In this document: positions 1-10,541 of the stretch, in pieces
Layout: each line of letters opens with the position of its first letter
Numbering within the stretch: the first letter of the stretch is position 1
Origin: Sulfuricurvum sp.
GTDB taxonomy: Bacteria; Campylobacterota; Campylobacteria; Campylobacterales; Sulfurimonadaceae
Reading direction: 5' to 3'
DNA length: 50,008 nucleotides
Assembly (NCBI GenBank): GCA_020721585.1
Contig: DYMK01000014.1
Coordinates: 1-50,008 of the forward strand
The notes under the pieces: model-generated
Databases searched by the model: none
What the model was told of the DNA's origin: nothing
What the model saw: the letters and a program-made list of their open reading frames with translations, nothing else
Program-made: the position numbers and the translations under genes

Positions 1-103
1 GTGATGACAAAAGAGGGGTGGTCATAAAGAATTTTCATGGTGGGATTATAGCCAATACATTGGTGGAGAGCGGTTGAAAGAGGCAAAATGAGTAAAAAAC
101 CTG

Positions 104-109
104 TATAAT
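104..109 (+). promoter_or_regulatory. -10 promoter element of the toxin-antitoxin/ligA operon
   Basis: TATAAT preceded by TG (extended -10) lies 22 bases before the antitoxin start. No convincing -35 hexamer is placed at 16-18 bases, which is usual for Campylobacterota sigma-70 promoters. It is the only clear promoter seen before the three overlapping genes that follow. Confidence 0.6.
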
Positions 110-131
110 ATTCCGTACAATTACACGGGAG

Positions 132-432
132 ATGACGATGGTAGCCTACAAATCCAACGAACTGATGAGTTCAACCGATGTCGCAAAAAACTTCGGAGCA
201 GTGCTTGCTAAACTCGCTAGCCACGAAGTGGATAAAATCTGCGTACTGCGAAACAACAAACCCGAAGCAGTCGTCCTCAGCGCACTCCAATATGAACAAC
301 TCCGTGATTATCGCTATTGGAATACGATGAGCGAAAAAGAGTATCTTCAAAAATCGCATGAGAGTATCGACAGTTCACAGAGCTATTCGATAGAAGAAGT
401 GGATGCTTATCTTGAACGGATTATCGACGCGT

Positions 433-443
<11 letters not shown>
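132..443 (+). CDS. Phd/YefM-type antitoxin
   Basis: Antitoxin of a type II toxin-antitoxin pair, expected to bind and neutralise the toxin encoded next and to repress its own operon. The 103-residue length, the N-terminal region with the 'SSTDVAKNFGAVLAKL' helix pattern and the 'ICVLRNNKPEAVVLSALQYEQL' core (split across residues ~35-57) are typical of the Phd/YefM DNA-binding fold. The C-terminal third is polar and acidic, as expected for the toxin-wrapping tail. Two in-frame ATGs (132 and 138) are possible; the second is slightly better spaced from the GGGAGA at 127-132. The stop overlaps the toxin start by 11 bases, so the two are translationally coupled. Subfamily assignment is by pattern only. 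Confidence 0.85.
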
Positions 444-3879
<3,436 letters not shown>

Positions 3880-3883
<4 letters not shown>

Positions 3884-4542
3884 GGGATGAATTGGTATCC
3901 CATCCCACGTACGGAACGGATAAGGACGGGGTGTTTTGGGTCACGTTCGATTTTTTGACGGATACGCCGAATGAGGACATCAATGCTCCGTTCTGAACTT
4001 TCCCATCCGATGGATTGGACATTATTGGCAATAAAATCCCGTGAGATGATGTGACCGGAATGTTTGATCAAAAGGCTCAACAGCTCAAATTCTGCCCGAG
4101 TGAGGGGAAGGGGTTCTCCTGATTTAAAAATTCCGTGTTCATCGACCCTAAAGGTATCCTCAGTGGTATGGAGAATTCTCCCTTGGGTACGGCGTAAGAG
4201 ACTTTGGATACGGGCGACCAATTCACGCGGTTCGTACGGTTTGGGGAGATAATCATCCGCACCCAGCTCCAGACCGATCACTTTATCGTTAAGGTCACTG
4301 CGGGCTGAAGAGATGATGATAGGAAGATCGCAGTATTCGCGTAATCGTTCACACACCTCAAGCCCGTCCATATCGGGCAAGGTGAGGTCAAGAAGCACCA
4401 AATCATACGATTCGATGGAGAGGGAGTTTAACGCAGCGTGCGGATGGGCATACCCAATCACCTCCATATCGTAGCGACCCAAATATTGGGTCAGAAGATC
4501 GGTAATTTCCAGATCATCTTCGATAAGGAGAATTTTGGTCAT
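3880..4542 (-). CDS. OmpR-family response regulator, ArsR/CpxR-like
   Basis: DNA-binding response regulator of 220 residues. The receiver domain (1-115) has the acidic pair at Glu8/Asp9-Asp10, the phosphoacceptor Asp52 in 'LVLLDLTLPDMDG', and the conserved Lys101 in 'YLPKPYEP'. The C-terminal winged helix (about 125-220) ends in the usual 'RSVRGMGYQF' wing. It follows the Spy-like gene after 24 bases and overlaps the kinase gene, so the three form one operon. Direct repeats GTTANC in the promoter of that operon (5031-5067) are candidate binding sites and suggest autoregulation. Confidence 0.95.
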
Positions 4543-4566
4543 ACGATTGTTAAATCCGCAAAAGCG

Positions 4567-4995
4567 TTATTTTTTTTCAGGACAGTTGTCGCAACCCATC
4601 CCATTGTCTGGCATAGCTTGATTTTGCATTCCGCCACCATTACCCATACCACCTTGTCTCATCCCACGCATTCCCCCTTGTGGTCTCATCTGCTGCATAG
4701 TGGTTTCAAAGGTTTTGCGTTGATCCGGAGTCAAAACCGACATCATTTTCTCGTGCTGTTTTTTATGAAACGCTTTTCCCTCTTCCCGAATTTTTTGGAT
4801 ATCCGCTTTTTGGGCATCGCTTAATCCCAATGCTTCAAAGGGTTTAGGAAGTTTAGTGCTGTCCATGTTGCATCCGCGCATCATTCCTCCCCCCATCATT
4901 CCACCATTGTTATTCATTGGGCCATTCCCCATAGGAGGGGCAGCAAAAAGGGTGGTAGTACCGACAATAAGGGCAAGAGTAAGAAGTTTTTTCAT
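4567..4995 (-). CDS. Periplasmic Spy/CpxP-like Met-rich protein
   Basis: Likely periplasmic stress or metal-responsive protein of 142 residues. An N-terminal signal peptide ('MKKLLTLALIVGTTTLFAAP') is evident; the start at 4995 is preceded by AAGGA at a good distance, while the ten upstream codons in the same frame are unlikely to be translated. The middle contains the LTxxQ-type motif 'LTPDQRKTFE' with the preceding 'LSDAQKADIQKIREE', as in Spy, CpxP and ZraP. The regions on both sides are rich in Gly and Met and contain Cys (for example 'GGGMMRGCNMD' and the end 'GMGCDNCPEKK'), a composition seen in proteins that bind copper or other soft metals. As first gene of the two-component operon it may act as a periplasmic modulator of the kinase. 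Confidence 0.8.
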   Translation of the reverse strand: MKKLLTLALIVGTTTLFAAPPMGNGPMNNNGGMMGGGMMRGCNMDSTKLPKPFEALGLSDAQKADIQKIREEGKAFHKKQHEKMMSVLTPDQRKTFETTMQQMRPQGGMRGMRQGGMGNGGGMQNQAMPDNGMGCDNCPEKK

Positions 4996-5030
4996 GGTAA
5001 ATCCTTGTAAATGTGATAGTGACATGATAG

Positions 5031-5067
5031 GGTAACTTAGTCAATTGTATGCTAACCCAATGTTAAC
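5031..5067 (-). promoter_or_regulatory. Promoter with direct repeats, likely response-regulator boxes
   Basis: On the minus strand, TACAAT (5044-5049) forms a -10 element about 50 bases before the Spy-like start. Just upstream are GTTAAC (5062-5067) and GTTAGC (5051-5056), direct repeats 11 bases apart, the spacing at which OmpR-family regulators bind as tandem dimers. A further GTTACC lies downstream at 5031-5036. The two upstream boxes cover the -35 position, which suits activation. Binding is inferred, not shown. Confidence 0.5.
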
Positions 5068-5075
5068 CGTAACGA

Positions 5076-6080
5076 TCAAAAGAGGGCTTGCGGTGGTGTC
5101 CCAAATTTGAGCAGTTCATAGGTTTTGGTCGTCGCAATCCGTCCACGTGCGGTACGTTCTAAATACCCATTGGCCAATAAATAGGGTTCAAGAACATCTT
5201 CGATTGTCCCCTCATCTTCGCTCATGGCGGCTGCAATGGTCGATAATCCCATCGCCCGCCCCTTGGCTCCCATAAGCAACGTCAACAAACGCAGATCCAT
5301 CTCATCAAAACCGTTGGCGTTAATCCCCAATTGGTCAAGGGCGTATTGGGTTCGTTCCTGCAAAATGGTCGTTTCATTCGCCACTTCAGCAAAATCCCGC
5401 ACCCGTTTAAGGAGACGCAATGCGATACGGGGCGTTCCGCGTGAGCGTTTGGCTATTTCGTAAGCGGCATGGGAATTGATCGTTTTGCCCAATTTTAACG
5501 CCGCTTTGGTGATGATCGTACACAGCTCCTCGGGGGTGTAAAACTGCATCCGAAAATTCATCCCGAAGCGATCCCGCAAAGGATTGGAGAGCATCCCAGC
5601 ACGCGTCGTGGCACCGATGAGGGTAAAACGGGGAAGATCGATTTTGACCGTTTGGGCAGCAGGCCCCGAACCGATGATAATATCAAGGCGAAAATCTTCC
5701 ATTGAGGGGTACAAAATCTCCTCCACCGCGGGACTTAGGCGGTGAATCTCATCGATAAAAAGAATATCCCCCTCCTCAAGATTGGTCAAAATCGCCGCCA
5801 AATCACCACTTTTTTCGATCATGGGTGCAGCGGTCACTTTGATGTTGCTCCCCATTTCATTGGCAATGATAAGGGCTAAGGTCGTTTTCCCCAATCCCGG
5901 AGGACCATAAAAGAGGACATGGTCTAACGCCTCTTTCCGTTTGGTACTGGCTTGAATAAAGACCCCTAAATTTTTTTTGATCTGCTCTTGACCGATATAA
6001 TCATCCCACGCACTGGGGCGAAGAGAGGTCTCAGCTACCGCTTCAAGCTCAAACTTTTCGATCTCGATGATCCGACCCAT
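5076..6080 (-). CDS. ruvB: Holliday junction branch migration ATPase RuvB
   Basis: Hexameric motor that with RuvA drives branch migration of Holliday junctions. The 334 residues match the family length. Walker A 'GPPGLGKTT' lies at about 59-67, Walker B is 'LFIDEIHRL', sensor I 'IGATTRAG' and the arginine finger region 'NPLRDRFGM' are present, and the C-terminal winged helix ends the protein. The ATG at 6080, giving '[10 protein letters not shown]', matches the usual Campylobacterota start; an in-frame extension to 6212 would run through the small lipoprotein gene and is rejected. It lies 13 bases after that gene. Confidence 0.97.
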   Translation of the reverse strand: MGRIIEIEKFELEAVAETSLRPSAWDDYIGQEQIKKNLGVFIQASTKRKEALDHVLFYGPPGLGKTTLALIIANEMGSNIKVTAAPMIEKSGDLAAILTNLEEGDILFIDEIHRLSPAVEEILYPSMEDFRLDIIIGSGPAAQTVKIDLPRFTLIGATTRAGMLSNPLRDRFGMNFRMQFYTPEELCTIITKAALKLGKTINSHAAYEIAKRSRGTPRIALRLLKRVRDFAEVANETTILQERTQYALDQLGINANGFDEMDLRLLTLLMGAKGRAMGLSTIAAAMSEDEGTIEDVLEPYLLANGYLERTARGRIATTKTYELLKFGTPPQALF

Positions 6081-6093
6081 TACGCGCGCTCTT

Positions 6094-6312
6094 TTAGTGA
6101 CATAACGGTGCTTCGCGCAATTGGTTTTGGTGAGAGAGGCACTCTTGCCGCTCTTGGGTGTTGGGATTGAGGTAGCAATTGGTGTTGTTGAACCGTTCGG
6201 TTTCCAAGACACACCGTGATTGAGGATAGGTGAGATGTGATTCGTGGCTAAAACACCCTTGGAAAGTGATGATACTAAGGATTAGGCTAAGCTTAATAAG
6301 CGTACGTTTCAT
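6094..6312 (-). CDS. Small predicted lipoprotein, 72 residues
   Basis: Hypothetical small lipoprotein between panB and ruvB. From ATG 6312 with AGGAG seven bases upstream, the product has a basic N-terminus, a hydrophobic stretch and a lipobox-like 'TFQGC' with the cysteine near residue 20. The mature part is short and holds four further cysteines, which could form disulfides in the periplasm. The gene overlaps the 3' end of panB by 20 bases and precedes ruvB by 13, consistent with an operon panB-lipoprotein-ruvB. No family is recognised. Confidence 0.7.
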   Translation of the reverse strand: MKRTLIKLSLILSIITFQGCFSHESHLTYPQSRCVLETERFNNTNCYLNPNTQERQECLSHQNQLREAPLCH

Positions 6313-7081
6313 CCGGAAAACTCCTACTTTGAACTTCATCGGCATAGGTTTTGACCGATTCTTTGACCAAAGTGGCACCGTTGAGGTATTGTTTGACAAA
6401 TTTTGGGACGAAAGGTTCATACAGTCCCAACATATCCGAAAAGACCAATACCTGACCATCTACCCCATGACCTGCGCCAATTCCAATAACAGGGATAGCC
6501 ACACTGTGCGCAACGCGGGTGGCAACATCGGCTTTGACCCCCTCGATGACCAGTGCAAACGCTCCCGCTTTTTCGATGGCTTGGGCATCGGCGATGAGAG
6601 AAAGCGCTTCTTCTTCGGATTTGCCTTTAACTTTGTATCCCCCCTCCGCACGGACACTTTGGGGTAAAAGACCGATGTGACCGCACACCGCCAACCCATT
6701 ATCGACCAGATGTTTGACCAAATGCGCCTTTGAAACCCCCCCCTCGATTTTAATCGCATCGGAGGGAGTTTCACGGTAGACGCGTAGAGCATTATGCAAG
6801 GCACTCACTTCATCGGTATAGGTGCCAAAGGGCATATCGCAAATGACAAACGTATCCCTTGCCCCTTTGCACACCGCATTGGTGTGATACAGCATCTGAT
6901 CCATCGTGATGGTCAACGTATCGGCGTTTCCCCCAAAACTCATATTCAGACTGTCCCCCACCAAAAGGATGTCGGCACTGGGAGCCAAAAGACGGGCAAA
7001 GAGGGCATCATACGCCGTAATCATCACCAAAGGTGCACCATTTTTACGTTTTAAAATTGTGGTAATTGTGAGCTTTTTCAT
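6293..7081 (-). CDS. panB: 3-methyl-2-oxobutanoate hydroxymethyltransferase PanB
   Basis: First committed step of pantothenate synthesis: transfers a hydroxymethyl group from methylene-tetrahydrofolate to ketoisovalerate. The 262-residue product has the family start 'ITTILKRKNGAPLVMITAYD', the metal/substrate-binding 'LLVGDSLNMS', 'CDMPFGTY', 'IKIEGG', 'HIGLLPQS' and 'IGIGAGHGVDGQVLVFSDMLG' motifs in order. Length is typical. No strong ribosome site precedes the ATG. It leads the minus-strand group panB-lipoprotein-ruvB and is divergent from trpA. Confidence 0.97.
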   Translation of the reverse strand: MKKLTITTILKRKNGAPLVMITAYDALFARLLAPSADILLVGDSLNMSFGGNADTLTITMDQMLYHTNAVCKGARDTFVICDMPFGTYTDEVSALHNALRVYRETPSDAIKIEGGVSKAHLVKHLVDNGLAVCGHIGLLPQSVRAEGGYKVKGKSEEEALSLIADAQAIEKAGAFALVIEGVKADVATRVAHSVAIPVIGIGAGHGVDGQVLVFSDMLGLYEPFVPKFVKQYLNGATLVKESVKTYADEVQSRSFPDETYAY

Positions 7082-7147
7082 GAGCAGAAGTGTACCTTAA
7101 ATTTTATTACACCCTTTAAATATGTCATTTTGTCAGAATTAAAACGG

Positions 7148-7153
7148 TACAAT
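7148..7153 (+). promoter_or_regulatory. -10 element of trpA
   Basis: TACAAT preceded by GG lies about 35 bases before the likely GTG start of trpA. It resembles other -10 elements in the window (TACAAT before recR and mog). No clear -35 is visible. Confidence 0.45.
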
Positions 7154-7188
7154 CTTCCCCATAATTCTTTTTTTAGATGGGAGCGCGT

Positions 7189-7929
7189 GTGAAGCAGTTG
7201 GTCGCCTATATTACGACAGGATATCCTGATAAAAATTTTACCATTGATTTGGCTTTGGCGTTGGGGGAAAATGGGGTTGATACCTTGGAATTGGGGGTAC
7301 CCTTTTCCGATCCCGTCGCCGATGGTCCTGTGATTGAGCTTGCCAATCATCAAGCGTTGGCACAAGGGTTTTGCTTTGAGGATATGTTTGAGGTCTCTTC
7401 CGCCATTACCCCTAATGTGGATACGTTGTGGATGGGGTATTTCAACCCTTTTTACCAACAAGGGATGGAATCGTTGCTTGATCGCGCCCACAGCGTTGGG
7501 GTCAAAGGGCTTATTATCCCCGATCTTCCCTACGAAGAGGCAAAAGCGTACCATCCGTTGTTTGAGGATCGTGGTTTGGCGAATATCAGTTTTGTCGCCC
7601 CCACCGATGGAGAGGCACGTATTGCTCAAATTACCCAAAACGCCCGAAAATTTATCTATCTCGTCGCCTACGCGGGGATTACCGGCAGTGGTCAAAGTGA
7701 GGCGTTAGCCCCTGTGCTGGAGATGATTAAACGTCATACCCAAACCCCTGTCTATGTGGGCTTTGGGGTCAACGAAAAAACGGCACGGGAAAAAGTCGCA
7801 GGGGCAGATGGGGTGATCGTAGGGTCAGCGATTGTCCAAGTGCTTTTGGACGAGACCCTCACGCATACCCAAAAAATCACGCGATGTTGTGAAATTACCC
7901 GCACGATTAAATCACTCATCAATTCGTAA
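7189..7929 (+). CDS. trpA: Tryptophan synthase alpha chain TrpA
   Basis: Cleaves indole-3-glycerol phosphate to indole and glyceraldehyde 3-phosphate in the TrpAB complex. The TIM-barrel protein shows 'LVAYITTGYPD', the catalytic Glu in 'LELGVPFSDPVADGPVIE', the catalytic Asp in 'GLIIPDLPYEEA', the phosphate-binding 'YAGITGSGQ' and 'VGFGVNEKTAREKVAGADGVIVGSAIV' (two blocks). The start is set at GTG 7189 because GGGAG lies five bases upstream and because related proteins begin 'MKxLVAYIT'; an ATG at 7177 in frame has no ribosome site. It stands alone here, away from other trp genes. Confidence 0.95.
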   Translation: MKQLVAYITTGYPDKNFTIDLALALGENGVDTLELGVPFSDPVADGPVIELANHQALAQGFCFEDMFEVSSAITPNVDTLWMGYFNPFYQQGMESLLDRAHSVGVKGLIIPDLPYEEAKAYHPLFEDRGLANISFVAPTDGEARIAQITQNARKFIYLVAYAGITGSGQSEALAPVLEMIKRHTQTPVYVGFGVNEKTAREKVAGADGVIVGSAIVQVLLDETLTHTQKITRCCEITRTIKSLINS

Positions 7930-7935
7930 AATATC

Positions 7936-7955
7936 ATTCCCGCGAAAGTGGGAAT
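7936..7955. repeat. Dispersed palindromic repeat, copy 1
   Basis: ATTCCCGC and GTGGGAAT flank a GAAA loop seven bases after the trpA stop, forming an eight-pair stem with one G-T pair. The same palindrome type occurs at 9723-9742, 10458-10477 and 10486-10505, so it is a REP-like dispersed element. It could also act as a 3' stabilising hairpin for trpA, but no T-run follows. Confidence 0.7.
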
Positions 7956-8012
7956 CCATCCTCGATTTTCTAAAAATCCGCTATACTGTCACCCTAACTT
8001 CGGTTATCACGT

Positions 8013-8385
8013 GGGGGCGACATGGCTTCGACTGGATCAAGAAGGTTTAGGTTGCATCGCCGGACTGAGCAACTCCGTTATACGGCTCACACTTGCTTAA
8101 ACGCAAACAACACTAATTACCGTCCTGCTTACGCTGTAGCGTAAGTTTAATTAAACTTTAGGACTGCGCTACCTCTCTATGCTATCACCGAGAGGGCTTG
8201 GCGTATAACCCCTGCGATAGCTATATTCTTGGAGTGTCTCGGACTTGAATGAATTTAGAGGATTGGATGATGTAGCTTTGCACGTTGTGTGATAGTCATC
8301 TGAAAAACAAACAACGTTACTAAGCATGTAGACGCCTTTACTCTCTTGGTTTAGGACTCCGGTTCAATCCCGGACGCCTCCACCA
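8013..8385 (+). ncRNA. ssrA: Transfer-messenger RNA (tmRNA)
   Basis: Rescues stalled ribosomes by trans-translation together with SmpB. The 5' end GGGGGCGACATGGCTTCGAC and the 3' end with the T-arm GGTTCAATCCCGG and encoded CCA are classical. GGGGGCG (8013-8019) pairs with CGCCTCC (8376-8382) to make the seven-pair acceptor stem with one G-U pair. The RNA is one piece of about 373 bases. A TATACT at 7982-7987 may be its promoter. The 3' end is a common integration site for genomic islands, and the next gene downstream is AT-rich. Confidence 0.96.
8103..8144 (+). other. ssrA: tmRNA tag-coding frame
   Basis: Starting at the resume codon GCA (8103), the frame reads ANNTNYRPAYAVA and stops at TAA 8142-8144. 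The ANN start and the Ala-rich hydrophobic end are typical of degradation tags of Campylobacterota tmRNA. Thirteen tag residues are encoded. Confidence 0.9.
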
Positions 8386-8605
8386 AAACTTTCAAATTAT
8401 TTCCCTCGCGATACAAAGAAAACTATCACATCGTCCATTCAACAATCAAGTGTAATGTGAAGATTGAATATCTGCCCCCTTGATTTTGACCCCTTGATTT
8501 GCCTTGATTTTTGATTTGATCTTGATTCTGGTTACCTATGTGGGGAAATGAGTTGTAGATATTTTGTTGTATAATATTAAAATTAAAAAATAGTTAGGAA
8601 CTAAT
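8386..8605. other. Intergenic stretch with short CTTGATTT reiterations
   Basis: No gene is seen in these 220 bases after ssrA. Between 8478 and 8527 the word CCTTGATTT occurs three times exactly (8478-8486, 8492-8500, 8502-8510), followed by degenerate TTGATTT and TTGATT copies. The final part is AT-rich and includes TATAATAT (8569-8576), a plausible -10 for the Sel1-repeat gene. The role of the reiterations is unknown. Confidence 0.6.
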
Positions 8606-9571
8606 ATGATTGGATTTCGTTTGTCTTTTATTCTTCTAATGACTGTTGTTTCATTATATTCTAAAACCTTTTCTTCATTTGAGGAAGCTGAAAAAGCATT
8701 TATGCTTTATGGAGATAAAGAAGCTCAAGCTTATGTTATGAGTGCAGGTGAAAAAGGACATCCAAAAGGCCAATATTATTTAGCCTATATGTATCTTTAT
8801 GGTGAAAAAGGTTTTCCGAAGGATGAAAAAAAGGGGATAGAGCTGTTTAGACAATCTGCTGATAACGGTGAATCATCTGCTCAACTTATTGTTGGAGATA
8901 TGTATCGAGATGGCATGAGTGTACATCAAGATTATTTTATGGCAGTTAATTACTATCAAAAAGCAGCAGAGCAAAATAGTGAACAAGGGTTGAGTTCGTT
9001 AGCTAGGATGTTTCAAGAAGGAATTGGTGTTAATAAGAATATTAAAATCGCATATATGCTTAATACTCTATCATCTAAGTGTAAACGGCACACGATTAAT
9101 GTTGAAAATAATGCTCGTGAATTAAGTAAACGTTTAAGTACCGAAGAATTATCGGAAGCTAATTTGCTTTTAGAAAATAATGATAAATTTTGGCTATATG
9201 TGAATAAAGCTAAAAAAGAAGAAATAAGAAGAAAAGTGGTTGAATTTGACAAAAACTTTAATGTATCTAAATCAGATGGGGTTTTTTTAGTAAAAATTAT
9301 GATTACTCGTGATGAGTATATATCCATAATGTTTGAACCAAAAAATTGTATGAAAAACATTCGCATCTATGATAAAAAGAACGATACTATTACATCACAA
9401 TCAAATTTTGCTGAAAATTTCCCTTTGAAAATTGACAAACAAGGCTTAAGAACGGGTGAATATTATATTGATTTTCAAAGTAAATTAGATAATTGCAGTG
9501 TAGTTTTTTCGGAAAAGAATAGTTTTGAAGAGGAACTTTTACTCTTTAAAAAGAAGAATGGTTTAAAATGA
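8606..9571 (+). CDS. Secreted Sel1-repeat protein
   Basis: Predicted exported solenoid protein of 321 residues. A signal peptide of about 20 residues opens it ('MIGFRLSFILLMTVVSLYSK'). Sel1-like repeats follow between about 40 and 150, shown by 'GHPKGQYYLAYMYLYGEKGFPKDEKKG' (two blocks), 'SSAQLIVGDMYRDG' and 'EQGLSSLARMFQEGIGVNKN'. The C-terminal half has no recognised domain and is rich in Lys, Asn and beta-strand patterns. Sel1 proteins usually mediate protein-protein contacts. The gene is clearly more AT-rich than its neighbours and lies directly after ssrA, which suggests horizontal gain. No partner gene is adjacent. Confidence 0.8.
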   Translation: MIGFRLSFILLMTVVSLYSKTFSSFEEAEKAFMLYGDKEAQAYVMSAGEKGHPKGQYYLAYMYLYGEKGFPKDEKKGIELFRQSADNGESSAQLIVGDMYRDGMSVHQDYFMAVNYYQKAAEQNSEQGLSSLARMFQEGIGVNKNIKIAYMLNTLSSKCKRHTINVENNARELSKRLSTEELSEANLLLENNDKFWLYVNKAKKEEIRRKVVEFDKNFNVSKSDGVFLVKIMITRDEYISIMFEPKNCMKNIRIYDKKNDTITSQSNFAENFPLKIDKQGLRTGEYYIDFQSKLDNCSVVFSEKNSFEEELLLFKKKNGLK

Positions 9572-9711
9572 AAACTAAACGACGCCACATTATGCCGTTG
9601 ACAGATACTATGATAATAAGTAGCCTGTCCCCATTTTTCTAAAAAATGATACTTTCTTATTATTTTTAGCTTGGAGCGGGGCATCGATGTGCGATAGCAC
9701 CAATGTCACTA

Positions 9712-9746
9712 AGTCTAGCTGGATTCCCGCCTTCGCGGGAATGACG
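9712..9746. repeat. 35-bp dispersed repeat with palindrome, copy 2
   Basis: The 35 bases from AGTCTAGCTGG through the palindrome ATTCCCGC-CTTC-GCGGGAAT (9723-9742) to GACG are identical to 10475-10509. The two copies are direct repeats that flank the nuclease gene at 9773-10351. Confidence 0.85.
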
Positions 9747-9768
9747 AGAGGTGGTCATGCTGACAAAC

Positions 9769-9797
9769 CCCGTCATTGCGGGCTTGATCCGCAATCT
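9769..9797. repeat. Second type of dispersed repeat, overlapping a gene end
   Basis: CGTCATTGCGGGCTTGATCC followed by GCAATCTT is a word found as a short interspersed repeat in many bacterial genomes; here it carries the stop codon and last codons of the nuclease gene on the minus strand. GATTGCGGATCAAGCCCGCAAT forms an inverted repeat (GATTGCGG / CCGCAAT). Confidence 0.6.
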
Positions 9798-10351
9798 TTA
9801 GGGACAAACGTCTCCATCACATCCCCTTTGCGTTGCAAAACGATGACGTTATTTTCCAATGCTTTTTCTTTTAGCTCTGGAGGCATATAAAAGGAAGCTA
9901 GGGCAAGATGATGGTTATAGTCTTTATAGATGGGAAACAGTTCTTTAAAGTTAGTCTGTTTTTTGGTCAAAAGTTTTTCTAAATCTTTTTCATGCGCTTT
10001 GTATTTTACTTCGATAATCGCAATGTCTTTCCCATTGACCATCACTATATCAAACTCATCGCGCAGATTTTTGGTACTGCTTTTCCAATTTTTATCGATA
10101 AAGTCGTAATGAATTCCTGCTAGGTCTTTTTTATCTTCCAGTGAATTGTAAAAAAACTCTTCGGCAACGTCACCTTGATTATTGGAAATGTTTCCTAAGA
10201 GTACTCCCATACGTTTATTGGAGGTTCTGAGGTCTTCAAAACGTTCATCGGTGCGCTGATTGGATGCTTTAAGTTCTTTGAGTTGTTCATCGGTTTTGGC
10301 TTGTGAAATGGCTAAACTTGCCACGAGGTCTTTGAGTTCTTGATCGGTCAT
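9773..10351 (-). CDS. Coiled-coil PD-(D/E)XK nuclease-like protein (DUF3782 type)
   Basis: Predicted nuclease-fold protein of 192 residues. Residues 1-50 form a coiled coil with short repeats ('KTDEQLKELKASNQRTDERFEDLR' in two pieces). After 'GVLLGNISNNQGDVAEEFFYNSL', residues 95-125 show the PD-(D/E)XK pattern: 'RDEFDIVMVNG' then 'IAIIEVKYKAHEKD', where Asp, Glu and Lys match the catalytic set. The last residues ('DCGSSPQ') are encoded by a dispersed repeat, so the natural end may have been altered. Its start and upstream 65 bases are nearly identical to those of the partial gene at 49822, so it belongs to a duplicated family. Substrate and role are unknown. Confidence 0.7.
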   Translation of the reverse strand: MTDQELKDLVASLAISQAKTDEQLKELKASNQRTDERFEDLRTSNKRMGVLLGNISNNQGDVAEEFFYNSLEDKKDLAGIHYDFIDKNWKSSTKNLRDEFDIVMVNGKDIAIIEVKYKAHEKDLEKLLTKKQTNFKELFPIYKDYNHHLALASFYMPPELKEKALENNVIVLQRKGDVMETFVPKDCGSSPQ

Positions 10352-10416
10352 TGGGGTCTCCTTACAGTAGGAAAAATCATAACCGTATTTTAGCGTATTT
10401 TTTTAGACCCCGAATC
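10283..10416 (-). repeat. Duplicated promoter-plus-start block, copy A
   Basis: This 134-base block, from GATTCGGGGTC (10406-10416, minus strand) through the promoter, ribosome site and first 23 codons of the nuclease gene, aligns without gaps to 49757-49890. In the 44 bases before the start codon only about three differences are seen. The outer edge coincides with a GATTCGGGGTC repeat word. Confidence 0.85.
10387..10392 (-). promoter_or_regulatory. -10 element of the nuclease gene
   Basis: On the minus strand GCTAAAATACGG contains TAAAAT, 35 bases before the start codon. The same element is conserved in the second copy (49781-49786). AAGGAG precedes the ATG by seven bases in both. Confidence 0.5.
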
Positions 10417-10457
10417 AAGTTCAGGGTGACGGTTGGACGTTCAGGGTCTCTCCCGTC

Positions 10458-10509
10458 ACTCCCGCGAAGGCGGGAGTCTAGCTGGATTCCCGCCTTCGCG
10501 GGAATGACG
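10458..10509. repeat. Two palindromic repeats in tandem, copies 3 and 4
   Basis: ACTCCCGC-GAAG-GCGGGAGT (10458-10477) is followed by ATTCCCGC-CTTC-GCGGGAAT (10486-10505). Each is a perfect eight-pair hairpin, and the two are also inverted relative to each other. Bases 10475-10509 repeat 9712-9746 exactly. They lie between the nuclease promoter and the dnaJ stop, where they could terminate or protect transcripts. Confidence 0.85.
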
Positions 10510-10541
10510 CGGATCATGTTCAGGCTGAGGGGATGGTGATG

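Noticed and set aside
1-91. Open frames at the left edge, one ending at TAA 25-27 and one open from 8 to TGA 89-91 with a 'FSWWDY' segment
   Set aside because: Too little sequence is visible to tell a real gene end from chance; the second frame has an in-frame stop at 5-7 and no start codon.
6081-6212. N-terminal extension of RuvB to an upstream ATG
   Set aside because: It would run through the lipoprotein gene and is absent from the normal RuvB start; ATG 6080 gives the expected N-terminus.
7078-7695. 205-codon minus-strand frame opposite trpA
   Set aside because: Shadow frame of trpA; composition and lack of start signals argue against coding.
8013-9571. Complete genomic island bounded by ssrA attachment sites
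   Set aside because: No integrase gene and no second copy of the ssrA 3' end were found in the window.
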